From Desulfarculus sp. (GTDB lineage Bacteria > Desulfobacterota > Desulfarculia > Desulfarculales > Desulfarculaceae), in NCBI GenBank assembly GCA_020216625.1, contig JAIUYB010000049.1, positions 1-9,931 of the forward strand: a stretch of DNA of 9,931 bases, read 5' to 3'. Below the pieces are notes generated by a model that was not told where the DNA came from, ran no database searches, and saw only the letters and a list, made by a program, of their open reading frames with translations. Made by a program: the position numbers and the translations under genes. Positions 1 to 6,958 of this stretch are shown here, in pieces. Each line of letters begins with the position of its first letter. Within the stretch, counting starts at the first letter, position 1.

Positions 1-126
1 TCGCGGCGGCGGCGTTCGGGCAGCGCCCGGCGCCGGGCCAAGAAGCTGGCCGCCCAACGCCAGGGCGAGACCATCGCGGAGGGTGGAGCCGAGGACGAAC
101 CGGACCCGGAGGAGGTCGACACCTAG
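1..126 (+). CDS. C-terminal end of an unidentified protein (5' end outside window)
   Basis: The reading frame is open from base 1 and ends at TAG 124-126, giving a 41-residue tail. It begins with a strongly basic stretch (SRRRRSGSARRRAKK), passes through LAAQRQGETIAEGG and ends acidic (EDEPDPEEVDT). This looks like a low-complexity, probably disordered C-terminal extension, as seen on many nucleic-acid-binding proteins; no domain is visible. It is not the C-terminus I would expect for ATP sulfurylase (sat), the usual neighbour of aprBA, though the visible part is too short to exclude much. The same-strand orientation means it could be co-transcribed with apr, but the 478-bp gap with its own promoter candidate argues against that. 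The GC-rich composition makes a chance open frame of this length possible. Confidence 0.5.
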   Translation, partial: SRRRRSGSARRRAKKLAAQRQGETIAEGGAEDEPDPEEVDT

Positions 127-157
127 GCGAACGCGGACCGGCCCGGCAGGGGCCATG

Positions 158-183
158 ACCAGCATGCCCCGTTGTTTGCTGGT
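158..183 (+). terminator. Weak hairpin downstream of the upstream gene
   Basis: ACCAGCA (158-164) and TGCTGGT (177-183) form a perfect 7-bp stem around a 12-base loop, 31 bases after the upstream stop codon. No T-run follows (GATTGGGG comes next), so it is a poor intrinsic terminator. It may be a Rho-type 3' end, or chance. Confidence 0.2.
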
Positions 184-252
184 GATTGGGGCAATCCCCG
201 GCGCGGTTTGGGGGTAGCTGCGGCCTAGCTTGTTACGGCAATTACATTTTCC

Positions 253-279
253 TTGACACCCAGCCCGGGAAAATATTAC
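253..279 (+). promoter_or_regulatory. Candidate sigma70-type promoter for aprBA
   Basis: A perfect -35 box TTGACA lies at 253-258, followed after 15 bases by TATTAC (274-279), a 4/6 match to TATAAT. The local sequence is AT-rich against a GC-rich background. The 15-base spacing is shorter than the optimal 17. If used, transcription would start near 286 and leave a leader of about 320 bases before aprB, unusually long. No better promoter was seen closer to aprB. Confidence 0.45.
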
Positions 280-604
280 AAGGATTCGACCCCCAAAATT
301 CCGGCGGGAGTGCGGCCGGGACGGTCCCTGGGGCTCATGGGGGGCCCTGGAGACGCCGACGCAACCTACTTGAGTTCAGAACGGGGCGAGCCTTCTAGCT
401 ACTTTGTTCCGACCTGCACAAGAGTGGCGACCGGCCCAGGGAGGCCAGCGGTTGCTGCTCAAGGGCTTTGGTGGGGACCGCGAGTCAAGGAGGTGCGAGG
501 CGATTTGGTAGGTTTTCGGGCCGCGGGGAAGCCTCCGACGGCCCCTAGAGTGGGTCAGTACTAGGTTGTGCCAACTACAACCAAACACCCAATGGAGGAA
601 CTGA

Positions 605-1060
605 ATGCCAAGCTTCGTAATCGTTGAGAAGTGCGATGGCTGCAAGGGTCAGGACAAGACCGCTTGCATGTACATCTGCCCGAACGACCTGATGGTCCTG
701 GACAAGGACGGCAGCGCGGGTTACGGCGTGATGAAAGCCTGGAACCGCGACCCCTCCTGGTGCTGGGAGTGCTACAACTGCGTGAAGATCTGCCCCCAGC
801 AGGCGATCGACGTCCGCGGCTACGCTGACTTCGTGCCCATGGGCGCCAGCGTGGTTCCGTTGCGCGGCACCCAGGACATCATGTGGACCATCAAGTTCCG
901 TGATGGCTCGGTGAAACGCTTCAAGTTCCCGATCCGGACCACGGCTGAGGGTGCGGCCGAGCCGTTGGGCGGCTTCCCGGCGGGTGATGGCGACATCAAA
1001 GGCGTCAACCTGATGACCGAGCCCGCGTCCTGCGGCCAAGACAAGCTGCCCACCCTGTAG
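605..1060 (+). CDS. aprB: Adenylylsulfate (APS) reductase, beta subunit (iron-sulfur)
   Basis: This 151-residue protein is the electron-entry subunit of dissimilatory APS reductase, which reduces APS to sulfite and AMP in the cytoplasm. The N-terminal half is a two-cluster ferredoxin: C10-x2-C13, C21 and C25-Pro form one set, and C53-x2-C56-x2-C59-x3-C63-Pro the other (CWECYNCVKICP). The longer insert between C13 and C21 is typical of AprB. The C-terminal part (about 70-151) matches the AprB tail known to wrap around AprA. Length agrees with the roughly 150-residue family members such as the Archaeoglobus protein. The ATG at 605 has GGAGGAA at 594-600. It lies 20 bp ahead of aprA, so the two are surely co-transcribed. 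All eight cluster cysteines are present. Confidence 0.97.
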   Translation: MPSFVIVEKCDGCKGQDKTACMYICPNDLMVLDKDGSAGYGVMKAWNRDPSWCWECYNCVKICPQQAIDVRGYADFVPMGASVVPLRGTQDIMWTIKFRDGSVKRFKFPIRTTAEGAAEPLGGFPAGDGDIKGVNLMTEPASCGQDKLPTL

Positions 1061-1080
1061 GCGGTAAGGAGGAGGAACAC

Positions 1081-2949
1081 ATGGCTAATTGGGAAACCGT
1101 AGAGGTCACCACCGACCTTCTGATTTGCGGCGGCGGCATGGCCGCGGCTGGCGCGGCGGTCGAGGCTGCTTATTGGGCCAAAAAGAACGGCTTGAAGGTC
1201 ACCCTGGTCGACAAGGCCGCCTTCACCCGTTCCGGCGCCGTGGCCATGGGCCTGAGCGCCATCAACGAGTACATCGGCTACAGCAAGGGTGAGAACACCT
1301 GCGAGGACTACATCAGGTACGTCCGCCAGGACCTGATGGGCATCGCCCGCGACGACCTGGTGTACAACATCGCCCGCCACGTGGACAGCTCGGTGCACCT
1401 GTTCGAGAAATGGGGCCTGCCGATCTGGACCGACGAGAATGGCAAGTACGTCCGTGAAGGCCGTTGGCAGATCATGATCAACGGCGAGTCCTACAAGGTG
1501 ATCGTGGCCGAGGCCGCCAAGAACGCCATGAGCGAGGCCGGCTTCGACATCATCGAGCGCGTGTTCATCGTCGGTCCGATCATGGACGGCGATCGCATCG
1601 CTGGCGCCTATGGCTTCAGCACCCGCGAGGACAAGTTCTACGTGTTCAAGGCCAAGGCCGTCTGCGCCATGATGGGCGGCGCCGTGCACGTGTTCCGTCC
1701 CCGCAGCGTGGGCGAGGGTCTGGGCCGCTCCTGGTATCCGCCCTTCAACAGCGGCTCCACCGCCTGCTTCACCATTCTGGCCGGCGCCGAGATGACCTGC
1801 CAGGAGATCCGCTTCATCCCCGTGCGCTTCAAGGACGCCTATGGTCCGGTCGGCGCGTGGTTCCTGCTGTTCAAGAGCCGCGCCACCAGCGCCAGCGGCG
1901 GCGAGTACATGGTGACCCGCAAGGCCGAGCTGCAGAACTGGGCCCCCTATGGCCTGGTGAAGCCGATCCCGGCCAACCTGCGTAACTACCTCGGCATGCT
2001 GGACGTGGACGCGGGCCTGGGCCCGTTGTACATGGAGACCGCCGAGGCCATCAACAACATCGCCGCCCAGTACAAGGACGACGAGAAGGCCTTCAAGAAG
2101 AAGATGAAGACTCTGGAGGCCGAGGCTTGGGAGGACTTCCTGGACATGACCGTGTCCCAGGCCATCCTCTGGGCCGCCAACAACATCTACCCCGAGAAGA
2201 GCCGCTCTGAGATCGCCGCCTGCGAGCCTTACTTCATCGGCTCCCACTCCGGTGGTTCTGGCGCCTGGGTGTCCGGTCCCGAGGACATCAACACTCCCTA
2301 CAAGTGGGGCTACGGCAACATGACCACGGTGAAGGGCCTGTTCTCCGCGGGCGACGGCACCGGCGCCAGCAGCCACAAGTTCTCCAGTGGCTCCCACGCC
2401 GAGGGTCGTTACGCCGGCAAGCAGGCGATCCGCTTCATCCTGGACAACAACACCCTGCCCAACGTCTCCGGCGTGGACGAGCTGAAGGCCAAGTGCCTGA
2501 AGCCCCTCGACGTGTACGCCGAGAACGCCAAGTTCACCACCGACCCCATGATCAACCCGAACTACATCCTGCCGATGCAGTTCATGTTCCGCCTCCAGAA
2601 GATCATGGACGAGTACGCCGGTGGCGTGGTCAGCGCCTTCAAGACCTCCAAGGCCCTGTGCGAGCGCGGCCTTGAGCTCATGCAGATGCTGAAGGAAGAC
2701 GCCGAGAAGCTGGGCGCCAAGGATCGCTACGACCTGGAGCGCTGCTGGGAGAACTACCACCGCATGTGGCAGGCCGAAGCCCACCTGCGCACCATCCTGT
2801 TCCGCGAGGAGACCCGTTGGCCGGGCTACTACTTCCGCGCGGACAAGCCCAAGATGGATGACGCGAACTGGAAGGTCTTCGTCAACTGCGTGTACAAGAA
2901 CGGCGCGTGGGAGTTCTGCAAGCGGGACGTGGTCCCCTTGATCGACTGA
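1081..2949 (+). CDS. aprA: Adenylylsulfate (APS) reductase, alpha subunit (FAD, catalytic)
   Basis: This 622-residue flavoprotein of the fumarate reductase/succinate dehydrogenase fold carries the FAD site where APS is reduced to sulfite and AMP. The N-terminal dinucleotide-binding region reads LLICGGGMAAAGAAVEAA (about residues 14-31), followed by the AprA signature RSGAVAMGLSAINEYIG. Further typical blocks are RFIPVRFKDAYGPVGAW (from residue 244), GSHSGGSGAWVSGPED (from 387) and HKFSSGSHAEGR. From memory of the Archaeoglobus enzyme, the catalytic Arg and His probably correspond to R249 and H389; this needs alignment. Length is slightly below the 640-665 residues of better-known members, and the family core appears complete. 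AAGGAGG at 1066-1072 places the start at 1081. An intrinsic terminator follows 21 bases after the stop. Confidence 0.98.
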   Translation: MANWETVEVTTDLLICGGGMAAAGAAVEAAYWAKKNGLKVTLVDKAAFTRSGAVAMGLSAINEYIGYSKGENTCEDYIRYVRQDLMGIARDDLVYNIARHVDSSVHLFEKWGLPIWTDENGKYVREGRWQIMINGESYKVIVAEAAKNAMSEAGFDIIERVFIVGPIMDGDRIAGAYGFSTREDKFYVFKAKAVCAMMGGAVHVFRPRSVGEGLGRSWYPPFNSGSTACFTILAGAEMTCQEIRFIPVRFKDAYGPVGAWFLLFKSRATSASGGEYMVTRKAELQNWAPYGLVKPIPANLRNYLGMLDVDAGLGPLYMETAEAINNIAAQYKDDEKAFKKKMKTLEAEAWEDFLDMTVSQAILWAANNIYPEKSRSEIAACEPYFIGSHSGGSGAWVSGPEDINTPYKWGYGNMTTVKGLFSAGDGTGASSHKFSSGSHAEGRYAGKQAIRFILDNNTLPNVSGVDELKAKCLKPLDVYAENAKFTTDPMINPNYILPMQFMFRLQKIMDEYAGGVVSAFKTSKALCERGLELMQMLKEDAEKLGAKDRYDLERCWENYHRMWQAEAHLRTILFREETRWPGYYFRADKPKMDDANWKVFVNCVYKNGAWEFCKRDVVPLID

Positions 2950-2970
2950 TAACCATGCCGTGACGAGAAG

Positions 2971-3002
2971 CTCCAGGCGCCGCATGGCGCCTGGAGTTTT
3001 TT
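2971..3002 (+). terminator. Strong intrinsic terminator of aprBA
   Basis: CTCCAGGCGCC (2971-2981) and GGCGCCTGGAG (2986-2996) form a perfect 11-bp GC-rich stem with a GCAT tetraloop, followed directly by six T (2997-3002). It separates the apr transcript from qmo, so the two are at least partly independent units. Confidence 0.93.
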
Positions 3003-3106
3003 GCCCACCCCGGAGGCGGCCTGTTTCCGGGGCGGACAAAAAACCAGCTCCCGGGGAGATGGGGTCCCGGGTATGTCTGCGCCAGGGCCGGGACCGGCGG
3101 TTTTGC

Positions 3107-3135
3107 TGGACTCGGGCGGCGCGGATATGTATGAT
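3107..3135 (+). promoter_or_regulatory. Candidate sigma70-type promoter for qmoAB
   Basis: TGGACT (3107-3112, 4/6 match to TTGACA) and TATGAT (3130-3135, 5/6 match to TATAAT) are separated by exactly 17 bases, inside an AT-richer pocket of a very GC-rich gap. A start near 3142 would give a leader of about 285 bases before the 3428 start codon. The strong terminator just upstream makes a separate promoter necessary somewhere in this gap, which supports the call; the exact boxes are inference. Confidence 0.45.
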
Positions 3136-3262
3136 GTGCAAGTTCGCACTTAGTCCGGTTCCGCCCGTGGGCGGCCCAGGTTAGGCCTGGCGGACCCCAT
3201 CCGCGGCCGGCCCCGGCCCACCCTCGCGCCGGCTATCCGGACTGTCCAGCATCGCAAGATAA

Positions 3263-3306
3263 GGCCCAGGGCGGGCACCCCGCGACCGGCGCCGCGCCCC
3301 TGGGCC
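3263..3306 (+). other. Hairpin in the putative qmoA leader
   Basis: GGCCCAGGG (3263-3271) pairs perfectly with CCCTGGGCC (3298-3306), and CG (3272-3273) can extend the stem by pairing with CG (3295-3296) past a one-base bulge. It is followed by GCGAAAAAGATC, with A- and not T-runs, so it is not an intrinsic terminator. A structural role in the leader RNA is possible; chance pairing is also easy at this GC content. Confidence 0.3.
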
Positions 3307-3348
3307 GCGAAAAAGATCAGCCCTTCCCGCCGATCCGGGCGACTTCCC

Positions 3349-3430
3349 GGAGGTCCGGTTCATGGCCGGCGCCGGGTCAAGGGCGGGCGCCGACCGGCGC
3401 GGAGCAACTACCTCGGAGGTGTCTAAGATG
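3349..3430 (+). promoter_or_regulatory. Two equivalent ribosome-binding sites for qmoA
   Basis: GGAGGT at 3349-3354 lies 7 bases before ATG 3362, and GGAGGT at 3415-3420 lies 7 bases before ATG 3428. Both ATGs are in the same frame, 66 bases apart. The second gives the normal QmoA N-terminus, a few residues before the FAD-binding strand. The first would add 22 basic, Gly/Ala/Arg-rich residues not expected in the family. I chose 3428, but the first site looks just as good to a ribosome. Confidence 0.55.
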
Positions 3431-4675
3431 ACGGACGAAACCAAGAAAGCCATCCTGGTGGTGGGTGGTGGCATGAGCGGGCTCAGCGCCGCGCTGGAGG
3501 CCGCCGAGGCGGGCTACCAGGTGGTGCTGGTGGAGAAAAACGCCTACGTGGGCGGCCGGGTGGCCCAGCTGCACCAGTACTTCCCCAAACTCTGCCCGCC
3601 CTACTGCGGCCTGGAGATCAACTTCCGGCGGGTCAAGAGCAATCCCCGCATCACCATTCACACCCTGGCCGAGGTGACCAGCATCGAGGGCGCTCCCGGC
3701 GACTTCACGGTCAAGGTCAAGGTCAGCCCGCGCTACGTCAACGACAAGTGCACCGCCTGCGGCAAGTGCGCCGACGCGGTCAGCGCCACCATCCCCAACC
3801 CCTTCAACTACGGCCTGGACCAGATCAAGGCGGCCTATCTGCCCCACGACCTGGCCATGCCCCTGCGCTACGTGATCGATCCCAGCATCGCCGGCACCGA
3901 CGAGGGCCAGAAGGCCGCCGCGGCCTGCCCCTACGGCGCGGTGGACCTGGGCGACGCGGGCCAGGAGCTGAGCCTGAACGTGGGCGCGGTGATCTGGGCC
4001 GCGGGCTGGACCCCCTACGACCCCAGCAAGATCGAGTACTACAACTTCGACAAGAGCCCCAACATCGTCACCAACGTGCAGTTCGAGCGCCTGGCCGCGG
4101 TGAACGGCCCGACCTCCGGCGCCATCCAGCGCCCCGGCGACGGCGCCGCCCCCAAAAAGGTGGCCTTCATCCAGTGCGCCGGCTCCCGCGACGAGAACCA
4201 TCTGCCCTTCTGCTCCTCCATTTGCTGCCTGGCCAGCCTCAAGCAGTCCACCTACGTGATGGAGAAGCTGCCCGAGGCCGAGATCACCATCTACTTCATC
4301 GACATCCGGGCCATGGACCGCAACGAGGACTTCTACACCAAGGTCAAGGCCAGCAACAAGGTCCAGTTCGTCAAGTCCAAGATCGCCATGATCACCCCCC
4401 AGGCCAACGGCAACCTGATCCTGGAGGGCGAGAACACCGCCACTGGCGAGCGGTTCAAGGCCGAACACGACCTGGTGGTGCTGGCCACCGGCATGCAGCC
4501 CAACACGGCCCTGAGCCAGGTTCCCTTCGATGTGACCTACGACCCCTACGGCTTCCTCACCTCCGGCCAGGCCGTCATCGGCGTGGGCACGGTGCGGCGG
4601 CCCAGCGAGGTGGTCACCTGCGTTCAGGACGGAACGTCCGCTGCCCTGAAGGCCATCCAGGCGGTGGGGAGGTAG
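3428..4675 (+). CDS. qmoA: QmoA, HdrA-like FAD subunit of the Qmo electron-transfer complex
   Basis: This 415-residue soluble flavoprotein belongs to the complex that passes electrons to APS reductase. It resembles heterodisulfide reductase subunit A. The N-terminal FAD motif VVGGGMSGLSAALEAAEAG is followed by the family block FPKLCPPYCGLEINF. A partial ferredoxin motif CTACGKC (C108, C111, C114) lacks its fourth Cys nearby; a lone ACP (C167) occurs after an insert, like a degenerate version of the split ferredoxin domain of HdrA. The HdrA-type block CAGSRDENHLPFCSSICC (C250, C262, C266, C267) is intact. The C-terminus has the second flavin-contact region (VLATGMQPN, GTVRRPSEVV). Length fits known QmoA of roughly 410 residues. 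The start at 3428 is favoured over 3362 because it gives the expected N-terminus. qmoB begins 6 bp after the stop. Confidence 0.95.
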   Translation: MTDETKKAILVVGGGMSGLSAALEAAEAGYQVVLVEKNAYVGGRVAQLHQYFPKLCPPYCGLEINFRRVKSNPRITIHTLAEVTSIEGAPGDFTVKVKVSPRYVNDKCTACGKCADAVSATIPNPFNYGLDQIKAAYLPHDLAMPLRYVIDPSIAGTDEGQKAAAACPYGAVDLGDAGQELSLNVGAVIWAAGWTPYDPSKIEYYNFDKSPNIVTNVQFERLAAVNGPTSGAIQRPGDGAAPKKVAFIQCAGSRDENHLPFCSSICCLASLKQSTYVMEKLPEAEITIYFIDIRAMDRNEDFYTKVKASNKVQFVKSKIAMITPQANGNLILEGENTATGERFKAEHDLVVLATGMQPNTALSQVPFDVTYDPYGFLTSGQAVIGVGTVRRPSEVVTCVQDGTSAALKAIQAVGR

Positions 4676-4681
4676 GAAATC

Positions 4682-6889
4682 ATGAGCAAGAAAGTCTGTG
4701 GATACCTTTGCAAGGGTTGCGGCATCGGCGACGCCCTGGATCTGGGCGGGCTGAAGAAAGCCGCCGGCGAACAGGGCGTCAAAGAGTTCAAGGAGCACGA
4801 CGTGCTCTGCTCCCCCGAGGGCGTGGCCATGATCCAGGCCGACGTGGACGCCGGCACCAACGCTCTTTTGATCGCCGCCTGCTCCTCCCGGGCCAAGACC
4901 GATGAGTTCAGCTTCGGCAACCAGGTGCTGGTGGAGCGCGTCTCCCTGCGCGAGCAGGTGGTCTGGTGCTCGGCCGAGGCCGAGGATGACGACCGCCAGA
5001 TGCTGGGCGAGGACTACATGCGCATGGGCGGCGTCAAGCTGACCAAGTCCGAGCCGCCCGCGCCCTTCCAGTTGGAGGGCGAGGTCGCCAAGGCCGTCCT
5101 GGTGGTGGGCGGCGGCATCAGCGGCCTGAACGCGGCCATCGCCGCGGCCGAGGCCGGCAGCCAGGTCTACCTGGTGGAGAAAGAGGCGGAGCTGGGCGGC
5201 TTCCTGCGCACCATCAACAAACTGGGTCCCCAGACCGCCCCCTACCGCGAGCTGGAGGACAACCCCCTGCCCGCTCTGCTGGAGAAGGTCTCCGGCCACG
5301 CCAACATCAAGACCTTCACCGGCGCCACCGTGGACAAGACCGAGGGCGCGCCGGGCAACTTCACCATCAGCCTGAGCAACGGCGAGAGCCTGCGGGCCGG
5401 CGCCATCATCCAGGCCACCGGCTGGACCCCCTACGACCCCGAGAAGCTGGCCGGCGACTTGGCCTACGGCTCCAGCCCCAACATCGTCACCAACGTGCAG
5501 TTCGAGCAGAAGGCCAAGGAAGGCGGCCTGGGCGGGATCAACTCAATCGCCTTCATCCAGTGCGCCGGCTCCCGCGACGCCAACCACCTGCCCTACTGCT
5601 CGGCCTTCTGCTGCCTGGTCTCCTGCAAGCAGGCCATGTACGTCAAGCAGGCCAACCCCGAGGCGTCGGTCTACGTCATCTACAAGGACGTGCGCACCCC
5701 CAGCCAGAGCGAGGAGGTCTACCGCGAGGCCCAGCGCCAGGGCGTGATCTTCATCCGCCGCGACGAGGCCTACCCCACCATCACCGGCTCCGACAAGCTC
5801 TCGCTGGAGACCATGGACGTGCTCCTCAACGAGAAGGTGAGCCTGGAGGAGTTGGACATGGTGGTGCTGGCCACCGGCATGAAGCCCAACAACCCCAAGG
5901 TGGTGGAAGCGCCCCTGGTGGCCTTTGGCGAGGACCAGGAAGCGGCCAAGAAGCTGGTGGAGGAGGCCAAGGCCCAGACCGAGGACTGGTCGGTGCTCAA
6001 CCTCCAGTACCGCCAGGGCCCCAACCTGCCCACCCTCAAGTACGCCATGCCCGACAGCCACTTCATCTGCTTCCCCTATGAGACCCGGCGCACCGGCATC
6101 TACACCTCGGGCACCGTGCGCCGGCCCATGCGCCTGACCCAGGCCCAGGACGACGGCGTGGGCGCGGCCATGAAGGCCATTCAGGCCATCCGGGCGGCCG
6201 AGGCCGGCTGCGCGGTGCATCCCCGCAGCGGCGACGAGTCCTTCCCCGAGTTCGCCATGCAACGCTGCACCCAGTGCAAGCGCTGCACCGAGGAATGCCC
6301 CTTCGGCGCCATCAACGAGGACGAGAAGGCCAACCCCCTGCCCAACCCCACCCGCTGCCGCCGCTGCGGCGTGTGCATGGGCGCCTGCCCCGAGCGCATC
6401 ATCAGCTTCAAGAACTACTCGGTGGACATCGTCGGCAGCCAGATCAAGGCCATCGAGGTGCCCGAGGAGGACGAGGAGAAGCCCCGCGTGGTGGTGCTGG
6501 CTTGCGAGAACGACGCCCTGCCGGCCATCGACATGGCCGCCCGCCTGGGCAAGAGCTGGTCGGCCTTCGTGCGCTTCATCCCGGTGCGCTGCCTGGGCTC
6601 GGTCAACCTGGTCTGGATCGCCGACGCCCTGTCCAGCGGCATCGACGGCCTGATCCTGATGGGTTGCCGTCGCGGCGACGACTACCAGTGCCACTTCATC
6701 AAGGGCTCGGAGCTGGCCAACGTGCGCATGAGCAAGATCTCCGAGACCTTGCAGCGCCTGGTGCTGGAGTCCGACCGCATCAAGGTGGCCGAGGTGGGCA
6801 TCACCGACCATGACAAGGTGGCCGGGATCATCAACGAGTTCATGGAGACCATCGACTCGGTGGGACCCAACCCCTACAAGGGCTTCTAA
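4682..6889 (+). CDS. qmoB: QmoB, HdrA-like FAD/iron-sulfur subunit with MvhD-like domain
   Basis: This 735-residue protein is the large flavin subunit of Qmo. The N-terminal HdrA-like domain has C6, C10, C13, C43 and C67 (LCKGCGIG, LCSPEG, ACSSR). The FAD motif GGGISG is at 143-148. The block CAGSRDANHLPYCSAFCC carries C294, C306, C310 and C311. Two complete [4Fe-4S] motifs follow: C529-x2-C532-x2-C535-x3-C539-Pro and C559-x2-C562-x2-C565-x3-C569-Pro. The last 130 residues resemble MvhD/FlpD, the electron-input subunit of methanogen hydrogenase-Hdr complexes, with C608, C637, C662 and C670 (ACEND, VRCLGS, GCRRGDDYQCHF). The first MvhD motif has one Cys where classical MvhD usually has two. 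A ribosome-binding site (GGGGAGG, 4666-4672) reaches the qmoA stop, suggesting translational coupling. Domain order and length match QmoB; frame intact. Confidence 0.96.
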   Translation: MSKKVCGYLCKGCGIGDALDLGGLKKAAGEQGVKEFKEHDVLCSPEGVAMIQADVDAGTNALLIAACSSRAKTDEFSFGNQVLVERVSLREQVVWCSAEAEDDDRQMLGEDYMRMGGVKLTKSEPPAPFQLEGEVAKAVLVVGGGISGLNAAIAAAEAGSQVYLVEKEAELGGFLRTINKLGPQTAPYRELEDNPLPALLEKVSGHANIKTFTGATVDKTEGAPGNFTISLSNGESLRAGAIIQATGWTPYDPEKLAGDLAYGSSPNIVTNVQFEQKAKEGGLGGINSIAFIQCAGSRDANHLPYCSAFCCLVSCKQAMYVKQANPEASVYVIYKDVRTPSQSEEVYREAQRQGVIFIRRDEAYPTITGSDKLSLETMDVLLNEKVSLEELDMVVLATGMKPNNPKVVEAPLVAFGEDQEAAKKLVEEAKAQTEDWSVLNLQYRQGPNLPTLKYAMPDSHFICFPYETRRTGIYTSGTVRRPMRLTQAQDDGVGAAMKAIQAIRAAEAGCAVHPRSGDESFPEFAMQRCTQCKRCTEECPFGAINEDEKANPLPNPTRCRRCGVCMGACPERIISFKNYSVDIVGSQIKAIEVPEEDEEKPRVVVLACENDALPAIDMAARLGKSWSAFVRFIPVRCLGSVNLVWIADALSSGIDGLILMGCRRGDDYQCHFIKGSELANVRMSKISETLQRLVLESDRIKVAEVGITDHDKVAGIINEFMETIDSVGPNPYKGF

Positions 6890-6900
6890 GAAAATCCCAA

Positions 6901-6930
6901 CCAGGGGGTCGCCGCCCGGCGGCCCCCTGG
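6901..6930 (+). terminator. Terminator-like hairpin between qmoB and hdrC
   Basis: The arms 6901-6913 and 6918-6930 (outer CCAGGGGG with CCCCCTGG) form a 13-bp stem with one G-T wobble and a GCCC loop, 11 bases after the qmoB stop. Only ACTTTCG follows, so termination would be weak or partial. This is compatible with attenuation, leaving less hdrCB than qmoAB message, or with 3'-end protection of the qmoAB transcript. Confidence 0.5.
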
Positions 6931-6958
6931 ACTTTCGCCCGGTATCCACGTTATTTTG

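Larger units (their letters stand above)
127..604. other. Non-coding region upstream of aprB (leader region)
   Basis: I see no convincing gene here: the short open frames start at weak codons without a ribosome-binding site and resemble no protein I know. The region holds a small inverted repeat at 158-183, a candidate promoter at 253-279, and hairpin-forming sequence in the putative aprB leader. The clearest leader structures are GGGCCG 518-523 with CGGCCC 539-544 (extended inward by three pairs around a one-base bulge) and GGTTGT 564-569 with ACAACC 577-582, which ends 11 bases before the aprB Shine-Dalgarno. I recognise no known riboswitch, tmRNA, SRP RNA, RNase P RNA or tRNA. Confidence 0.6.
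3003..3427. other. Non-coding region between the apr terminator and qmoA
   Basis: No gene is supported here. It contains a 7-bp stem (CCCCGGA 3008-3014 with TCCGGGG 3026-3032) just past the terminator, a candidate promoter at 3107-3135, a long-range hairpin at 3263-3306, and two successive GGAGGT boxes, each 7 bases before an in-frame ATG (3362 and 3428). If the upstream ATG is used, the last 66 bases are coding. Confidence 0.6.

Noticed and set aside
186..564. Short plus-strand open frames upstream of aprB (70 and 103 residues)
   Set aside because: Weak start codons, no Shine-Dalgarno, no motif; the second starts on the TTG of the candidate -35 box.
3046..3075. Pair of CCCGGG sequences after the apr terminator
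   Set aside because: Each is self-complementary and short; at this GC content such pairing is expected by chance and no T-run follows.
820..3141. 773-residue open frame on the minus strand
   Set aside because: It lies antisense across aprB-aprA, has a biased His/Val/Gly/Leu/Ala composition typical of the complement of GC-rich coding sequence, and shows no domain; a shadow.
127..3427. The gaps before aprB and before qmoA are both exactly 478 bases
   Set aside because: The two sequences show no evident similarity; the equal length is taken as coincidence.
3377..5299. 640-residue open frame on the minus strand
   Set aside because: Antisense to qmoA and the start of qmoB, with the same shadow composition (LGLGQLD-like repeats) and no recognisable motif.
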